From assembly GCF_021495345.1 (NCBI RefSeq), contig NZ_CP099397.1:1550001-1614000 (forward strand): a stretch of DNA of 64,000 bases. The letters run 5' to 3'. This DNA is from Pseudomonas hydrolytica (GTDB lineage Bacteria; Pseudomonadota; Gammaproteobacteria; Pseudomonadales; Pseudomonadaceae). Position numbers and translations under genes: made by a program. Position 1 is the stretch's first letter. Each line of letters starts with the position of its first letter. Shown here one piece after another: positions 1-8,550 of this stretch. The notes below the pieces were generated by a model that had not been told where the DNA came from, did no database searches, and saw nothing but the letters and a program-made list of their open reading frames with translations.

Positions 1-938
1 CCCAGGGCGATCTGGTAGGCGCTCTCGGCCACGCCCAGTCCCTGCATGCCGACCATCAGGCGCGCCGAGTTCATCATGGTGAACATGCAGCTCAGGCCCT
101 TGTTCGGTTCGCCGATCAGCCAGCCCTTGGCCCCTTCGAAGTTCATCACGCAGGTGGCCGAGCCCTTGATGCCCATCTTGTGTTCCAGGCCACCGCAGAA
201 GGCGCTGTTGCGCGTGCCGTCCGCCAGGAACTTGGGCACCAGAAACAGCGAGATGCCCTTCACGCTGTCCGGCGCATCCGGCAGCTTGGCCAGCACCAGA
301 TGAATGATGTTGTCGACCAGATCGTGCTCGCCGCCGGTGATCCAGATCTTCGTGCCGGTGAGGGCGAAACTGCCGTCGGCTTGCGGCACGGCGCGGGTGC
401 GGATCAAGCCGAGGTCGGTGCCGCACTGCGGTTCGGTCAGGCACATGGTGCCGGTCCATTCGCCGCTGATCAGCTGCGGCAGGTACTGCGCCTGCTGCTC
501 GGGCGTGCCATGGCTGGTCAGCGCGTTGATCGCGCCGTGGGTCAGGCCGGGGTACATGCCCAGCGACAGGTTGGCCGAGCAGGTCATCTCCTCGACCAGC
601 ATGTTCAGCACGTGCGGCAGGCCCTGGCCGCCGAACTCCGGGGTACAGGCCAGAGCCGTCCAGCCGCCCTCGGCGAACTGCCGGTAGGCCGCCTTGAAAC
701 CGTCCGGGGTACGCACCGCATAGGTGTTCGGGTCGTACTGACAACCTTGCTTGTCGCCGGGCCCATTGAGCGGGGCCAGAACATTTTCGGCCAGCTTGGC
801 GGCTTCCTCGAGAATCGCACCGCCCAGATCGGCGCTGAACTCGCCGTGCTCGGGCAGGGTCTGCAGAACATTGTAGGCATCGAGCAGTTCTTCGAAGACG
901 AAGCGCATATCACGTAGCGGGGCACGGTAAGACGGCAT
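1..938 (-). CDS. Acyl-CoA dehydrogenase (3' end outside window)
   Basis: Only the N-terminal ~312 codons are present; the gene runs off the left edge. The start ATG at 938 gives MPSYRAPLRDMRF. The reading continues with the family's flavin/substrate region, including CLTEPQCGTDLG and a KIWITGGEHD stretch. This fits the large (~590-600 aa) acyl-CoA dehydrogenases with an extra C-terminal domain that carry out the FAD-linked first step of fatty-acyl or aromatic-acyl CoA beta-oxidation in the cytoplasm. The substrate cannot be told from sequence. The gene stands alone on the minus strand. A perfect 8-bp inverted repeat (955-979) lies just upstream and probably serves as its operator. Confidence 0.88.
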   Translation of the reverse strand, partial: MPSYRAPLRDMRFVFEELLDAYNVLQTLPEHGEFSADLGGAILEEAAKLAENVLAPLNGPGDKQGCQYDPNTYAVRTPDGFKAAYRQFAEGGWTALACTPEFGGQGLPHVLNMLVEEMTCSANLSLGMYPGLTHGAINALTSHGTPEQQAQYLPQLISGEWTGTMCLTEPQCGTDLGLIRTRAVPQADGSFALTGTKIWITGGEHDLVDNIIHLVLAKLPDAPDSVKGISLFLVPKFLADGTRNSAFCGGLEHKMGIKGSATCVMNFEGAKGWLIGEPNKGLSCMFTMMNSARLMVGMQGLGVAESAYQIAL

Positions 939-954
939 GTCGATTTACCTAAAG

Positions 955-979
955 CTGTACATGGGTTGTTTATGTACAG
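955..979. promoter_or_regulatory. Inverted repeat CTGTACAT-N9-ATGTACAG, probable operator
   Basis: Perfect 8-bp arms at 955-962 and 972-979 lie 17-41 bp upstream of the acyl-CoA dehydrogenase start codon. The core CTGTACAG recurs as a palindrome at 1067-1074. The position is typical of a repressor site over the promoter or 5' leader. The cognate regulator is unknown. Confidence 0.45.
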
Positions 980-1020
980 TTTTTGTATAGCTGATTTGCC
1001 CGCTTTGCAAGCCCTTTTAC

Positions 1021-1032
1021 GCACGTTCGTGC
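1021..1032. promoter_or_regulatory. Short palindrome GCACG-TT-CGTGC
   Basis: Perfect 5-bp arms with a 2-bp spacer in the gap upstream of the acyl-CoA dehydrogenase gene. It could be a second protein-binding site. Apart from this, the operator and the hairpin at 1088-1141, the 939-1158 gap shows no gene. Confidence 0.25.
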
Positions 1033-1087
1033 AATGAATACTGCGTCGCGTCCATGGTTATGCAGGCTGTACAGCTTTTACCGGCGC

Positions 1088-1141
1088 CCCAAACGACAAC
1101 GCCCGCCAGTCTCCGCGATCTGCCGGGCGTTGTCGTTTGGG
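1088..1141. terminator. Long hairpin, possible terminator
   Basis: Perfect 18-bp arms (1088-1105 and 1124-1141) are separated by an 18-base loop. The 3' arm read on either strand contains TTGTCGTTT, but no extra T-run follows. It lies just downstream of the minus-strand metallo-beta-lactamase-fold gene and its small coupled reading frame, which suits a transcription stop. Confidence 0.45.
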
Positions 1142-1158
1142 CGGAGGCTGGCTGGTGC

Positions 1159-1293
1159 TCACCAGGGCAGCGGCTGGCCCTGGTAGTCGAGAAATGCGCA
1201 GCTGGGTTGCCCGAGCTGAAGGGCGATGAGGTCGCGCACCAGGCCGAGGCCCAGCCCGCGCGAAGCACCGCAAAGCAGCAGCCGGCGTTTCAC
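1159..1293 (-). CDS. Possible small coupled ORF (44 aa)
   Basis: A GTG codon overlaps the TGA of the metallo-beta-lactamase-fold gene (GTGA) and opens a 44-codon frame. It begins VKRRLLLCGASRGLGLGL, like the nucleotide-binding start of a short-chain dehydrogenase, and ends soon after. The stop lies just before the hairpin at 1088-1141. It may be a translationally coupled microprotein, the remnant of a dehydrogenase, or chance. No family is recognised for the whole frame. Confidence 0.25.
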   Translation of the reverse strand: MKRRLLLCGASRGLGLGLVRDLIALQLGQPSCAFLDYQGQPLPW

Positions 1294-2153
1294 GGCCACT
1301 GCATTTCTCCCTTGAGCACCTTGGCGCTCAGTTCCAGGCTGCTGTCATCTTGCAGTTGGGGGTAGCGCGCCTTCATCGCCGCGATCAGCGCCTGGCTGTC
1401 CGGGGCCTTGGGCAGCTCATGTTGCAGAGCCAGCAGGTAGTCGCGGGTGAAGCGCAGGTCGGCCAGGTTCATCGCCGGCTCGCCGAGGTAGTGACCCGGC
1501 ACCAGGGTGGTCGGTTGCAGGGCTTCGAGCTCGTCCAGGGACTTCAGCCAGCTCTGGCGGGCCTCAACGCTTTGTGCGTCGGCGACCCACAGGTGGATGT
1601 TGGCGCTGGTCAGCACGCCGCCGACCACTGCCTTGAGGCTGGGAATCCACAGGCTGGTGTGCTGCGGATCATGGCCGACCACTTCGATGCGCTGGCCTTC
1701 CAGTTCCAGCAGGTTGCCGTGCAGCACCTCGGGCACCAGGGTGCGCGCCGGCGCGCTGTCTTTCAGGATCGGGCCCCAGTAGGCCAGCTTGGGCGCACGG
1801 GTTTTCTCGATGTAGGCGACGGTGGCCGCGGTGGCCAGCACTCGGGCCTCCGGGTAGGCGCGGGTCAGGGCGTCCAGACCGAAATAGAAGTCCGGGTCGC
1901 CATGGCTGATGAAGATGGTGGTCAGGCGCTTGCCACTGGCGCGGATGCGCTCGATCAGCGCCTGCGCCTCGTTGCTGGAGAACTGCGCATCGACCAGGAT
2001 GGCCTCCTTCTCGCCGCTGATCAGGGTCGAGCTGACCGGGAACACGGCGGCTTCGCGCGGGTTGTAGGTGTCCAGGGTCAGCGGCTGGGCGAGCGCGCCG
2101 ACGGCGCTGGCGAGCAGGCCCAGGCTGGAGATGAAACGGGTGGCAAGAGACAT
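1290..2153 (-). CDS. MBL-fold metallo-hydrolase, exported
   Basis: 287 aa. Residues 1-22 form a signal peptide (MSLATRFISS... ending ALA-Q), so the protein is probably periplasmic. The body has a metallo-beta-lactamase fold: a metal-loop variant ISHGDPDFYFG instead of HxHxDH, then VGHDPQH and a C-terminal VPGHYLGEP. Because the first metal motif is divergent, catalytic chemistry and substrate cannot be assigned; related Pseudomonas proteins are annotated only as MBL-fold hydrolases. It is divergent from the LysR-type gene at 2255, which may control it in the usual LysR arrangement (inference). Confidence 0.8.
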   Translation of the reverse strand: MSLATRFISSLGLLASAVGALAQPLTLDTYNPREAAVFPVSSTLISGEKEAILVDAQFSSNEAQALIERIRASGKRLTTIFISHGDPDFYFGLDALTRAYPEARVLATAATVAYIEKTRAPKLAYWGPILKDSAPARTLVPEVLHGNLLELEGQRIEVVGHDPQHTSLWIPSLKAVVGGVLTSANIHLWVADAQSVEARQSWLKSLDELEALQPTTLVPGHYLGEPAMNLADLRFTRDYLLALQHELPKAPDSQALIAAMKARYPQLQDDSSLELSAKVLKGEMQWP

Positions 2154-2254
2154 GAAGCGTTCCTGGCAAATGGGGAAGGGCGCATCTTATGAGCTACAGG
2201 CCGAGCGAAAAGCCCGGTAAACTGGCCGTCTTTGTTGCATGGATCGAGCGAATA

Positions 2255-3184
2255 ATGGATCGACTGACGGCGGCGCAGGTGTTTGTTGAAGTGGTGCAGC
2301 GGGGCAGCCAGACGGCCGCCGCCGAGGCGCTGGAGATGTCGCGGGCAATGGTTTCGCGCTATCTGGCCGAGCTGGAGCACTGGGCGGGCGTGCGCCTGCT
2401 GCACCGCAGCACGCGCAAGCTGAGCCTGACCGCCGCCGGTGAACAGATGCTGCCGCAGTGTCGCGAGATGCTGGCGCTGGCCGAGAACATGCAGGCCCTC
2501 GGCCAGGGGCTGGACGACGCGCCGCGCGGCACCCTGCGCATCACCTGCAGCCAGTCCTTCGCCCAGGCCTGGCTGGTGCATGCGCTGCAGGAATTCACCG
2601 AGCGCTACCCGCAGGTGAGCATCGATCTGCTGGTGGGCAGCGAGGCGGTCAACCTGGTGGAGGCGCGTATCGACCTGGCCCTGCGTATCACCAACCAGCT
2701 CGACCCCAACCTGATCGCGCGGCGCCTGGGCGTGTGCCGCTCGGTGGTCTGCGCCAGTCCGGCCTACCTGGCGCGGCATGGTACGCCGCAGCATCCGCAG
2801 GAGCTCGCCCGGCACAACTGCCTGAGCTACGCCTACTTCGGCCGCAGCCTGTGGGAGTTCGAGCGCCAGGGCGAGGCGAGCGCGGTATCGGTAGCCGGCA
2901 GCCTCAGCGCCAACGAGTCGATGGTGCTGCTGGAGGCGGCGCTGGCCGGTGCCGGCATCAGCCTGCAGCCGCTGTATTCGGTGGCCGGGTTGCTGCGCGA
3001 AGGGCGCCTGGTGCAGCTGCTGGCGGATTACCGGCCGGCGGAGCTGGGCATCCACGCCCTGTACGGCACGCGTCGGCAGATGCTGCCGGCCATGCGCCTG
3101 TTGCTGGATTTCATCGCCGAGCGCCTGGCCGGCGAGGCGCAATGGCAAATTGATTGCGCGGGCGGCTTGCATTCGGCCAGCTAG
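2255..3184 (+). CDS. LysR-family transcriptional regulator
   Basis: 309 aa from the ATG at 2255 (MDRLTAAQVF). This start is preferred over the in-frame ATG at 2189 because the LysR helix-turn-helix normally begins at residue 2-5. The N-terminal winged HTH spans about residues 3-62 (AAAEALEMSRAMVSRYLAEL) and is followed by a substrate-binding effector domain starting near GTLRITCSQSFA. It is closest in style to the large DmlR/AaeR-like group in Pseudomonas. It is transcribed divergently from the exported MBL-fold gene. The ligand is unknown. Confidence 0.88.
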   Translation: MDRLTAAQVFVEVVQRGSQTAAAEALEMSRAMVSRYLAELEHWAGVRLLHRSTRKLSLTAAGEQMLPQCREMLALAENMQALGQGLDDAPRGTLRITCSQSFAQAWLVHALQEFTERYPQVSIDLLVGSEAVNLVEARIDLALRITNQLDPNLIARRLGVCRSVVCASPAYLARHGTPQHPQELARHNCLSYAYFGRSLWEFERQGEASAVSVAGSLSANESMVLLEAALAGAGISLQPLYSVAGLLREGRLVQLLADYRPAELGIHALYGTRRQMLPAMRLLLDFIAERLAGEAQWQIDCAGGLHSAS

Positions 3185-3220
3185 CTTCAAGAATGAGAGT
3201 GTTCGCTCGGGAATTCTTCC

Positions 3221-4582
3221 ATGCCGGCACTCTCCACTTTCGCCAAGCGCGTGCGCCAACTCTGGCACGGGGCAGATCTGGCCCTGGTAGGCCAGCGCCG
3301 GGAACGGCGCATGCGCATGCTGGCCAGCCTGGTCATGGTGGTGATCGGGCTGCTCTGGGGGCTGTTCTTCTCGCTCAATGGCTACTGGGCCATCGTGGTG
3401 ATGGACGGGGTGATCATCCTCAGTGGGCTGGCCGTCTTCGCGCTGACCCTGCGCGGTCGGGGGCGCAGTGCCAACCTGATCCTGTTCGGTGCTCTGATCC
3501 TCGTGGTGGTCGCCTCCGCGCTTCTGCTCGACCCGCCCACGCTTGCGGCGCCACGGGCCAGCCACCTGTATCTGCTGCCGATGGCGGTGGGCGCGCTGAT
3601 GGCCTTCCGCGACGATCCACTATGGCTGCGTTACGGCGTTGCGCTGTTCTGCCTGCTGCTGTTCGTCGGGCTGGCGGCATCCGTCTGGCGCCCCACCGAT
3701 GCCCATGCCCTGCCGGACGAGGTGCGCGTGGTGGGCTCGTGGGTGCAGGGCGGCGTCTCCATGGTGCTGTTCTTCGTGCTGCTGCACATCCTGCAGACCG
3801 ATACGGCCGAACGCTCGGAACTGGACAGCGACCTGCGCGCGGCGCTGCGCGAGCGGCAGTTCGTGCTCTATTACCAGCCGCAGCTCAACGCGGCCAACCG
3901 GGTGATCGGGGCCGAGCTGCTGATTCGCTGGCAGCACCCGCAGCGCGGCCTGGTGGGGCCTGGCGAATTCATCGACCACGCCGAGAATACCGGGTTGATC
4001 ATTCCCCTCGGCCAGTGGGTGCTTGAGCAGACGGCAGCGCAGCTGCGGCACTGGAGCGACGAGCCGCTGTTTCGCGACATCGGCCTGGCGGTGAACATCA
4101 GCCAGAAGCAGTTTCGCCAGCCCGGTTTCGTGGCCGAGATCCTCGCGTTGATCGAGCGCCACGGCATCGCTGCCCAGCGTCTCGAGCTGGAGCTGACCGA
4201 GACCCTGATCGTGCACGACATGGAAGACCTCACCCGCAAGATGAACGCGCTGGTGGAGCACGGCGTGCGTTTCTCGCTGGACGACTTCGGTACCGGGTTT
4301 TCCTCCCTCAGCCACCTCAAGCGGCTGCCGCTGAGCAAGCTGAAGATCGACCGCTCCTTCATCTGCGACGTGCTCACCGATGCCAACAGCGAAACCATCG
4401 TGCGCACCGTGATCGCCCTTGGCCAGAGCATGGGCATGACGGTGATCGCCGAAGGGGTGGAAACCGAGGCGCAGCGGCGCTTTTTGGCCGACAACGGCTG
4501 CAGTCAGTTCCAGGGCTACCTGCTCGGTCGACCGATGCCGCTGGCGGATTTCTGCACCTTCGTGCAGCGCCATAACGCCTGA
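3221..4582 (+). CDS. Membrane-bound EAL-domain c-di-GMP phosphodiesterase
   Basis: 453 aa. Residues ~30-195 carry about six hydrophobic segments (an integral-membrane sensor of MASE type), followed directly by an EAL domain (~200-450) with no GGDEF domain. The EAL signature reads ELL (E232) and the other catalytic positions are present: N292 (VNIS), E324/E327 (ELTE), D354-D355 (DDFGTG), K375 (KIDRSF), E411 (EGVET) and Q431. All metal and base residues being intact argues for active hydrolysis of cyclic di-GMP to pGpG at the inner membrane, and so for a role in motility/biofilm switching. The sensed signal is unknown. Confidence 0.88.
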   Translation: MPALSTFAKRVRQLWHGADLALVGQRRERRMRMLASLVMVVIGLLWGLFFSLNGYWAIVVMDGVIILSGLAVFALTLRGRGRSANLILFGALILVVVASALLLDPPTLAAPRASHLYLLPMAVGALMAFRDDPLWLRYGVALFCLLLFVGLAASVWRPTDAHALPDEVRVVGSWVQGGVSMVLFFVLLHILQTDTAERSELDSDLRAALRERQFVLYYQPQLNAANRVIGAELLIRWQHPQRGLVGPGEFIDHAENTGLIIPLGQWVLEQTAAQLRHWSDEPLFRDIGLAVNISQKQFRQPGFVAEILALIERHGIAAQRLELELTETLIVHDMEDLTRKMNALVEHGVRFSLDDFGTGFSSLSHLKRLPLSKLKIDRSFICDVLTDANSETIVRTVIALGQSMGMTVIAEGVETEAQRRFLADNGCSQFQGYLLGRPMPLADFCTFVQRHNA

Positions 4583-4803
4583 GAGGGCTCCGTCCATCCG
4601 CCGCACCCGCCGTGACTGAACTCGAAGCGCCCCTGCAGGGTCTGTCTGCTGTCGGCCCGCTTGGGGGGAATGGATGGCTATTTGCCGTTAGCGTGACGTC
4701 TTCGTCGCGAATTCTGCTCTGATCCTGTTGCAGCTCCCTTGCCTGCGGCCGCCATCGTTATCCCGTTCCCGGGTTCGTCTGACTGCCACGTGAAGATCGC
4801 CCC

Positions 4804-5457
4804 ATGTTTTTATCCCGTCTCGCTCCATTTTCCTCCCGCACCCTGGGTGCCTGCATGCTGCTCGGCAGCCTGCTCGGCGCCGCCTCGCTGCATGCCGAAG
4901 AGTCCGCCAGCAACCAGCGCTGGGTCAGCGACAGCCTCAACACCTATGTGCGCAGTGGGCCTACCGATGGCTACCGTATCGTCGGCACCCTGACCTCCGG
5001 GCAGAAAGTCGAACTGCTGCGCACCCAGGGCGATTACAGCCAGGTGCGCAGCGAAGGCGGCAACGCCGTATGGATCCCCAGCCGCGACCTGCAGTCGGTG
5101 CCAGGCCAGGCCGAGCGTCTGCCGCAGCTGGAACAGCAGGTCGCCGACCTGACCGCTCAACTCAAGGGTATCGACGACACCTGGAAGACCCGCGTGCAGG
5201 GCATGCAGGAAACCCTGGACTCGCGCAAGCAACTGATCGACGAACTGCAGGCCGCACGCGGCGCCCTGGATGCCGAACTGACCACCACCCGTTCGCAACT
5301 GCGCGATGCCCAGGCGCAGTTGGGTGAAGAGCAGCAGCAGGTGCTGATGCGCTACATGGCCTACGGCGGCAGCATCGCCGGCGCCGGGCTGTTGCTGGGC
5401 CTGATCTTGCCGACCATGCTGCGGGTGCGGCGCAAGCGTAACGATCAGTGGGTGTGA
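4804..5457 (+). CDS. SH3-domain envelope protein (TIGR04211 / YgiM-like)
   Basis: 217 aa. It has a signal peptide (~1-30), a bacterial SH3 domain (~35-100, with WVSDSLNTYVRSGPTDGYRI), a coiled coil (~105-175) and a single C-terminal membrane helix (~183-203) followed by a basic tail. This is the architecture of the TIGR04211 family, inner-membrane proteins with a periplasmic SH3/coiled coil. Function is not established; an envelope or cell-wall role is inferred from the SH3 domain. It converges on the hydroxylase gene with only 3 bases between them. Confidence 0.85.
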   Translation: MFLSRLAPFSSRTLGACMLLGSLLGAASLHAEESASNQRWVSDSLNTYVRSGPTDGYRIVGTLTSGQKVELLRTQGDYSQVRSEGGNAVWIPSRDLQSVPGQAERLPQLEQQVADLTAQLKGIDDTWKTRVQGMQETLDSRKQLIDELQAARGALDAELTTTRSQLRDAQAQLGEEQQQVLMRYMAYGGSIAGAGLLLGLILPTMLRVRRKRNDQWV

Positions 5458-5460
5458 ACC

Positions 5461-6633
5461 TCAGCCGCGCGCCGTCAGGTGCTGGGCGATGCCTCGCTTG
5501 AGCGGCAGCAGGCCCTGCGCCACCCGCAGCCCGGCGCCGCGCAGCAGGCGCATGGGCAGGCGGTCGTTGGTGTACAGCTCCACCAGCAGGTTGGTGGCCT
5601 GATACAGCGGCCAGGTGGCCAGGCGCTGCTGGCGCTCGTAGCGCGCCAACGGCTCGGCCGCGCCGATGTCCTGACCCTCGCGCCATGCCGTCAGCAGCTG
5701 TTCACTCAGGCGTTGCACGCTGCCCAGGCCGAAGTTGAAACCATGGGCGGTGACCGGGTGCATGCCCACGGCGGCATCGCCGATCAGCGCGCAGCGGGTG
5801 CCGACCATGCGCCGCGCATAGGCGCCCACCAGCGGGTAGGCGTGGCGGCTGCTGACCAGTTGCATGGCGCCCAGGCGCCGCTCGAAACGCTGTTCCATCT
5901 CGCGGGCGAAGCGGGCGTCGTCGAGTTGCTGCAGGCGTTCGATCTCGCGTGGCGGCAGGGTCAGCACCACCGATGACTGCCGGCCATTGAGCGGCAGCAG
6001 GGCCAACGTCTGGCCATAGCCGAACCATTCCCACGCCACCTGCTGGTGGTCCTGCTCGTGCTGCATGCGGCACACCAGCATGCTCTTGCCGAAATCCTTG
6101 AGCTGCGCGCCGATGCCGAGCTGGCGGCGGGTTTCCGAGAAGCGGCTGTCGGCCGCGACCAGCAGGCGCGGTTGCAGCACCTGGCCGTCCTGCAGCACCA
6201 GCTGCAGCGCATTCGCCTGCGGGTGAATGGCGCGTACGCCGGTTTCACAGAGCAGTTGCACATCGGCGCATTCGCGCACCGCCTGATAGGCCGCGCGGCG
6301 AATGGCCTGGTTGGCCACCAGATGACCCAGGCGCTCGGCGCCGGCCTGCTCGGCACGAATCTTCAGGGCGAACAGCGAGGGGCCGTTGAACACCTGGGCA
6401 TCGCGCAGCACGGCGATGTCATCAGTCGGCAGGCGCGCCCAGAGACCCAGGCGTTCGAGCAGCGCCTGCGAGCCGTGGGTGAGGGCGATCTCGCGACCGT
6501 CGAAGGCAGGTTCGGCCAGTGCCTGCTCGGCCTGGCGTTCCAGCACGACGATGGACAGGCCGTGCCCGGACAGGGCGCGGGCCAGGCACAGGCCGGCCGG
6601 GCCGGCGCCGACGATGACGATATCGGGTGACAT
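5461..6633 (-). CDS. UbiH/UbiM/COQ6-family FAD-dependent hydroxylase
   Basis: 390 aa. The N-terminal FAD-binding GxGxxG is IVGAGPAGLCLARAL (residues 6-20). The family's second FAD motif, GDAAVGMHPVTAHGFNFG, is near residue 285. These features put it in the flavin monooxygenases that hydroxylate the ubiquinone ring (UbiH, UbiI, UbiF, UbiM). Which ring carbon it modifies cannot be read from the sequence. It is not next to pepP, where ubiH/visC usually lie in Pseudomonas, so it is more likely an additional family member such as UbiM (inference). Confidence 0.82.
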   Translation of the reverse strand: MSPDIVIVGAGPAGLCLARALSGHGLSIVVLERQAEQALAEPAFDGREIALTHGSQALLERLGLWARLPTDDIAVLRDAQVFNGPSLFALKIRAEQAGAERLGHLVANQAIRRAAYQAVRECADVQLLCETGVRAIHPQANALQLVLQDGQVLQPRLLVAADSRFSETRRQLGIGAQLKDFGKSMLVCRMQHEQDHQQVAWEWFGYGQTLALLPLNGRQSSVVLTLPPREIERLQQLDDARFAREMEQRFERRLGAMQLVSSRHAYPLVGAYARRMVGTRCALIGDAAVGMHPVTAHGFNFGLGSVQRLSEQLLTAWREGQDIGAAEPLARYERQQRLATWPLYQATNLLVELYTNDRLPMRLLRGAGLRVAQGLLPLKRGIAQHLTARG

Positions 6634-6730
6634 GCTGCTCTCCTGGCGAACTCGGAAAGAGGCGAGTCTAGGTCGGCAGACAGCACTGGATATTGTCCGG
6701 GATCATGTCGGGAGTGGGGGGCTTGTTTTC

Positions 6731-6858
6731 GGTGCGCACGGCGCACCCTACGGGCTAGGCATAGCCGTGGACGAGCGTAGGGTGCGCCGCACCAGCGATG
6801 TAGCCCGGATGCCATCCGGGGAATCCCTCCAGCGGCGCCCGGATTTCATCCGGGCTAC
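6731..6858. repeat. Dispersed inverted repeats (GTAGGGTGCGCC type plus REP-like pair)
   Basis: Two elements lie side by side. GGTGCGCACGGCGCACCCTAC at 6731-6751 is inverted relative to the copy at 6776-6793. A REP-like GTAGCCCGGATG at 6800-6821 is inverted relative to the copy at 6836-6858. The last arm overlaps the stop codon of the MocR gene. Related copies occur at 13119, 31946, 33616, 33698, 41591 and 47984. Confidence 0.75.
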
Positions 6859-8267
6859 AACAGCCCTGCAACCAGGCGCCCGAGCACTTCCATGGCCTGT
6901 TCGCTGCGCGGGCTCCACGGATGGCCGTAGTTCAGCCGCGCGCAATGGCGAAAGCCCTGGCTGGCGGAGAAGATCGGCCCCGGCGCCAGGCTGATGCCCT
7001 GTGCCAGCGCCAGGCGCAGCAATTGCAGCGAGTCCAGGCGTTCGGGAAATTCGAACCAGAGAAAATAGCCGCCCGCCGGCCGCGTCACCCGCGTGCTGGC
7101 GGGAAAATGCCGGGCGGCCGAGGCGAGCATGGCGCTTTGCTGCATTTCCAGGGCATGGCGCAGCTTGCGCAGATGACGGTCGTAGCCGCCGTGCTGCAGG
7201 TAGTCGGCCAGTGCCGCCTGGGCCGGCACCGACGGCGAGATGGTGGTCATCAGCTTGAGCCGGGCGATCTGCTCGGCATAGCGCCCGCCGGCCACCCAGC
7301 CGATGCGATAGCCCGGCGCCAGGCTCTTGGAGAAGGAGCTGCAGTGCATCACCAGCCCTTCGCGGTCGAAACTCTTCACCGGTTTGGGCGGGTGGCTGCC
7401 GAAGTACAGCTCGGCGTACACGTCATCCTCGATCAACGGCACCTGATGTTCGACCAGCAGGTCGTACAGCGCCTGTTTCTTGGTTTCGCTCATGCTCGCG
7501 CCGAGCGGGTTCTGCAGGCTGCTCATAAACCAGCAGGCCTTGATCGGCAGTTGCTTCAGGCTCTCCGACAGAGCGCCCAGGTCGATGCCTTCGCGCGGGT
7601 GTACGGGGATTTCCACCGCCTTGAGCTGCAGCCGCTCCAGCACCTGCAGGCAGGCGTAGAAGGTGGGCGACTCGATGGCCACCAGATCGCCCGGCTGGGT
7701 CACGCACTGCAGGCAAAGGTTGAGCGCCTCCATGGCGCCGTTGCTGATCACCAGCTCTTCCATCGGCAGCATCACGCCGCTGACCATGTAGCGCAGGGCG
7801 ATCTGCCGGCGCAGGTCGGCGTTGCCGGCGGTCATGTCGGCGATGATCTCGTGCGGCGAGAGCATGCGCAGCGCGTGCGCCATGCTCTTGGCCAGGCGCG
7901 GCAGGGGGAACAGGTCGGGGCTGGGGAAGGCCGAGCCGAAAGGTACGGTGTGCGGATCCTTGAGCGAGGCGAGGACAGAGAACACCAGCTCGCTGACGCC
8001 GACCTCGGTGGTCTGCGCCGCATGGGCGGTCAGCTCCGGCTCGTGCAGCGGGCGCTTGGCGTGCTCGCGGACGAAGTAGCCCGAGCGTGCGCGCGCCTGG
8101 ATCAGGCCGCGGTCTTCCAGCAGGTAGTAGGCCTGGAACACGGTGGATGGGCTGACCCCGTAGGTGCGGCTGGCGTGGCGCACCGAGGGCACCTTCTCGC
8201 CGGGGCCGAGCACGCCGGTACGGATCAGCGCGGCGATCTCGTCGGCGAATTTTTCGTAGCGTTTCAT
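6855..8267 (-). CDS. MocR-type regulator (GntR HTH fused to aminotransferase fold)
   Basis: 470 aa from the ATG at 8267 (MKRYEKFADEIAALI), which has an AGGA just upstream; an in-frame start at 8330 is less likely. Residues ~1-75 are a GntR-type winged HTH (KVPSVRHASRTYGVSPSTVFQ). Residues ~100-470 have a fold-type I aminotransferase fold with EDDVYAELYFG and the PLP-lysine motif SSFSKSLAPGYRIGW (Lys ~310). MocR proteins use PLP as an effector to regulate amino acid, vitamin B6 or GABA genes. The target here is unknown and the neighbours give no obvious candidate. Confidence 0.88.
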   Translation of the reverse strand: MKRYEKFADEIAALIRTGVLGPGEKVPSVRHASRTYGVSPSTVFQAYYLLEDRGLIQARARSGYFVREHAKRPLHEPELTAHAAQTTEVGVSELVFSVLASLKDPHTVPFGSAFPSPDLFPLPRLAKSMAHALRMLSPHEIIADMTAGNADLRRQIALRYMVSGVMLPMEELVISNGAMEALNLCLQCVTQPGDLVAIESPTFYACLQVLERLQLKAVEIPVHPREGIDLGALSESLKQLPIKACWFMSSLQNPLGASMSETKKQALYDLLVEHQVPLIEDDVYAELYFGSHPPKPVKSFDREGLVMHCSSFSKSLAPGYRIGWVAGGRYAEQIARLKLMTTISPSVPAQAALADYLQHGGYDRHLRKLRHALEMQQSAMLASAARHFPASTRVTRPAGGYFLWFEFPERLDSLQLLRLALAQGISLAPGPIFSASQGFRHCARLNYGHPWSPRSEQAMEVLGRLVAGLL

Positions 8268-8396
8268 CCTGTCCTGGTTCACCGCCGCAAAGGGTACGGG
8301 CGAACACTTTACGGGGTGAGCGGCAGACATGGCAGTGCCTCGTGAAGGGGGACGGATCTCGAATCGCCCCGGATTGCATCCGGACTGCGACGCTTG

Positions 8397-8502
8397 CTCC
8401 CCTCTCCCATTTATGGAGAGGGGCCGGGGGAGAGGGTTAGATACACCTCCGTGGTGTAACCGTTACCCCTCTCCCAGCCCTCTCCCCGGAGGGGAGAGGG
8501 GA
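8397..8502. repeat. Imperfect ~105-bp inverted repeat (CCCCTCTCCC / GGGAGAGGGG)
   Basis: The left half, rich in CCCTCTCCC and GGAGAGGGG, is mirrored by the right half around a centre near ACACCTCCGTGGTGT (8444-8458). It fills most of the gap between the MocR and ccoG genes and has no coding potential. It resembles a short non-autonomous palindromic element. Confidence 0.65.
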
Positions 8503-8550
8503 TTGATCGCGTCCACCTTTCGTTAAGTGAACAGCACGGTTTACCGCGCC

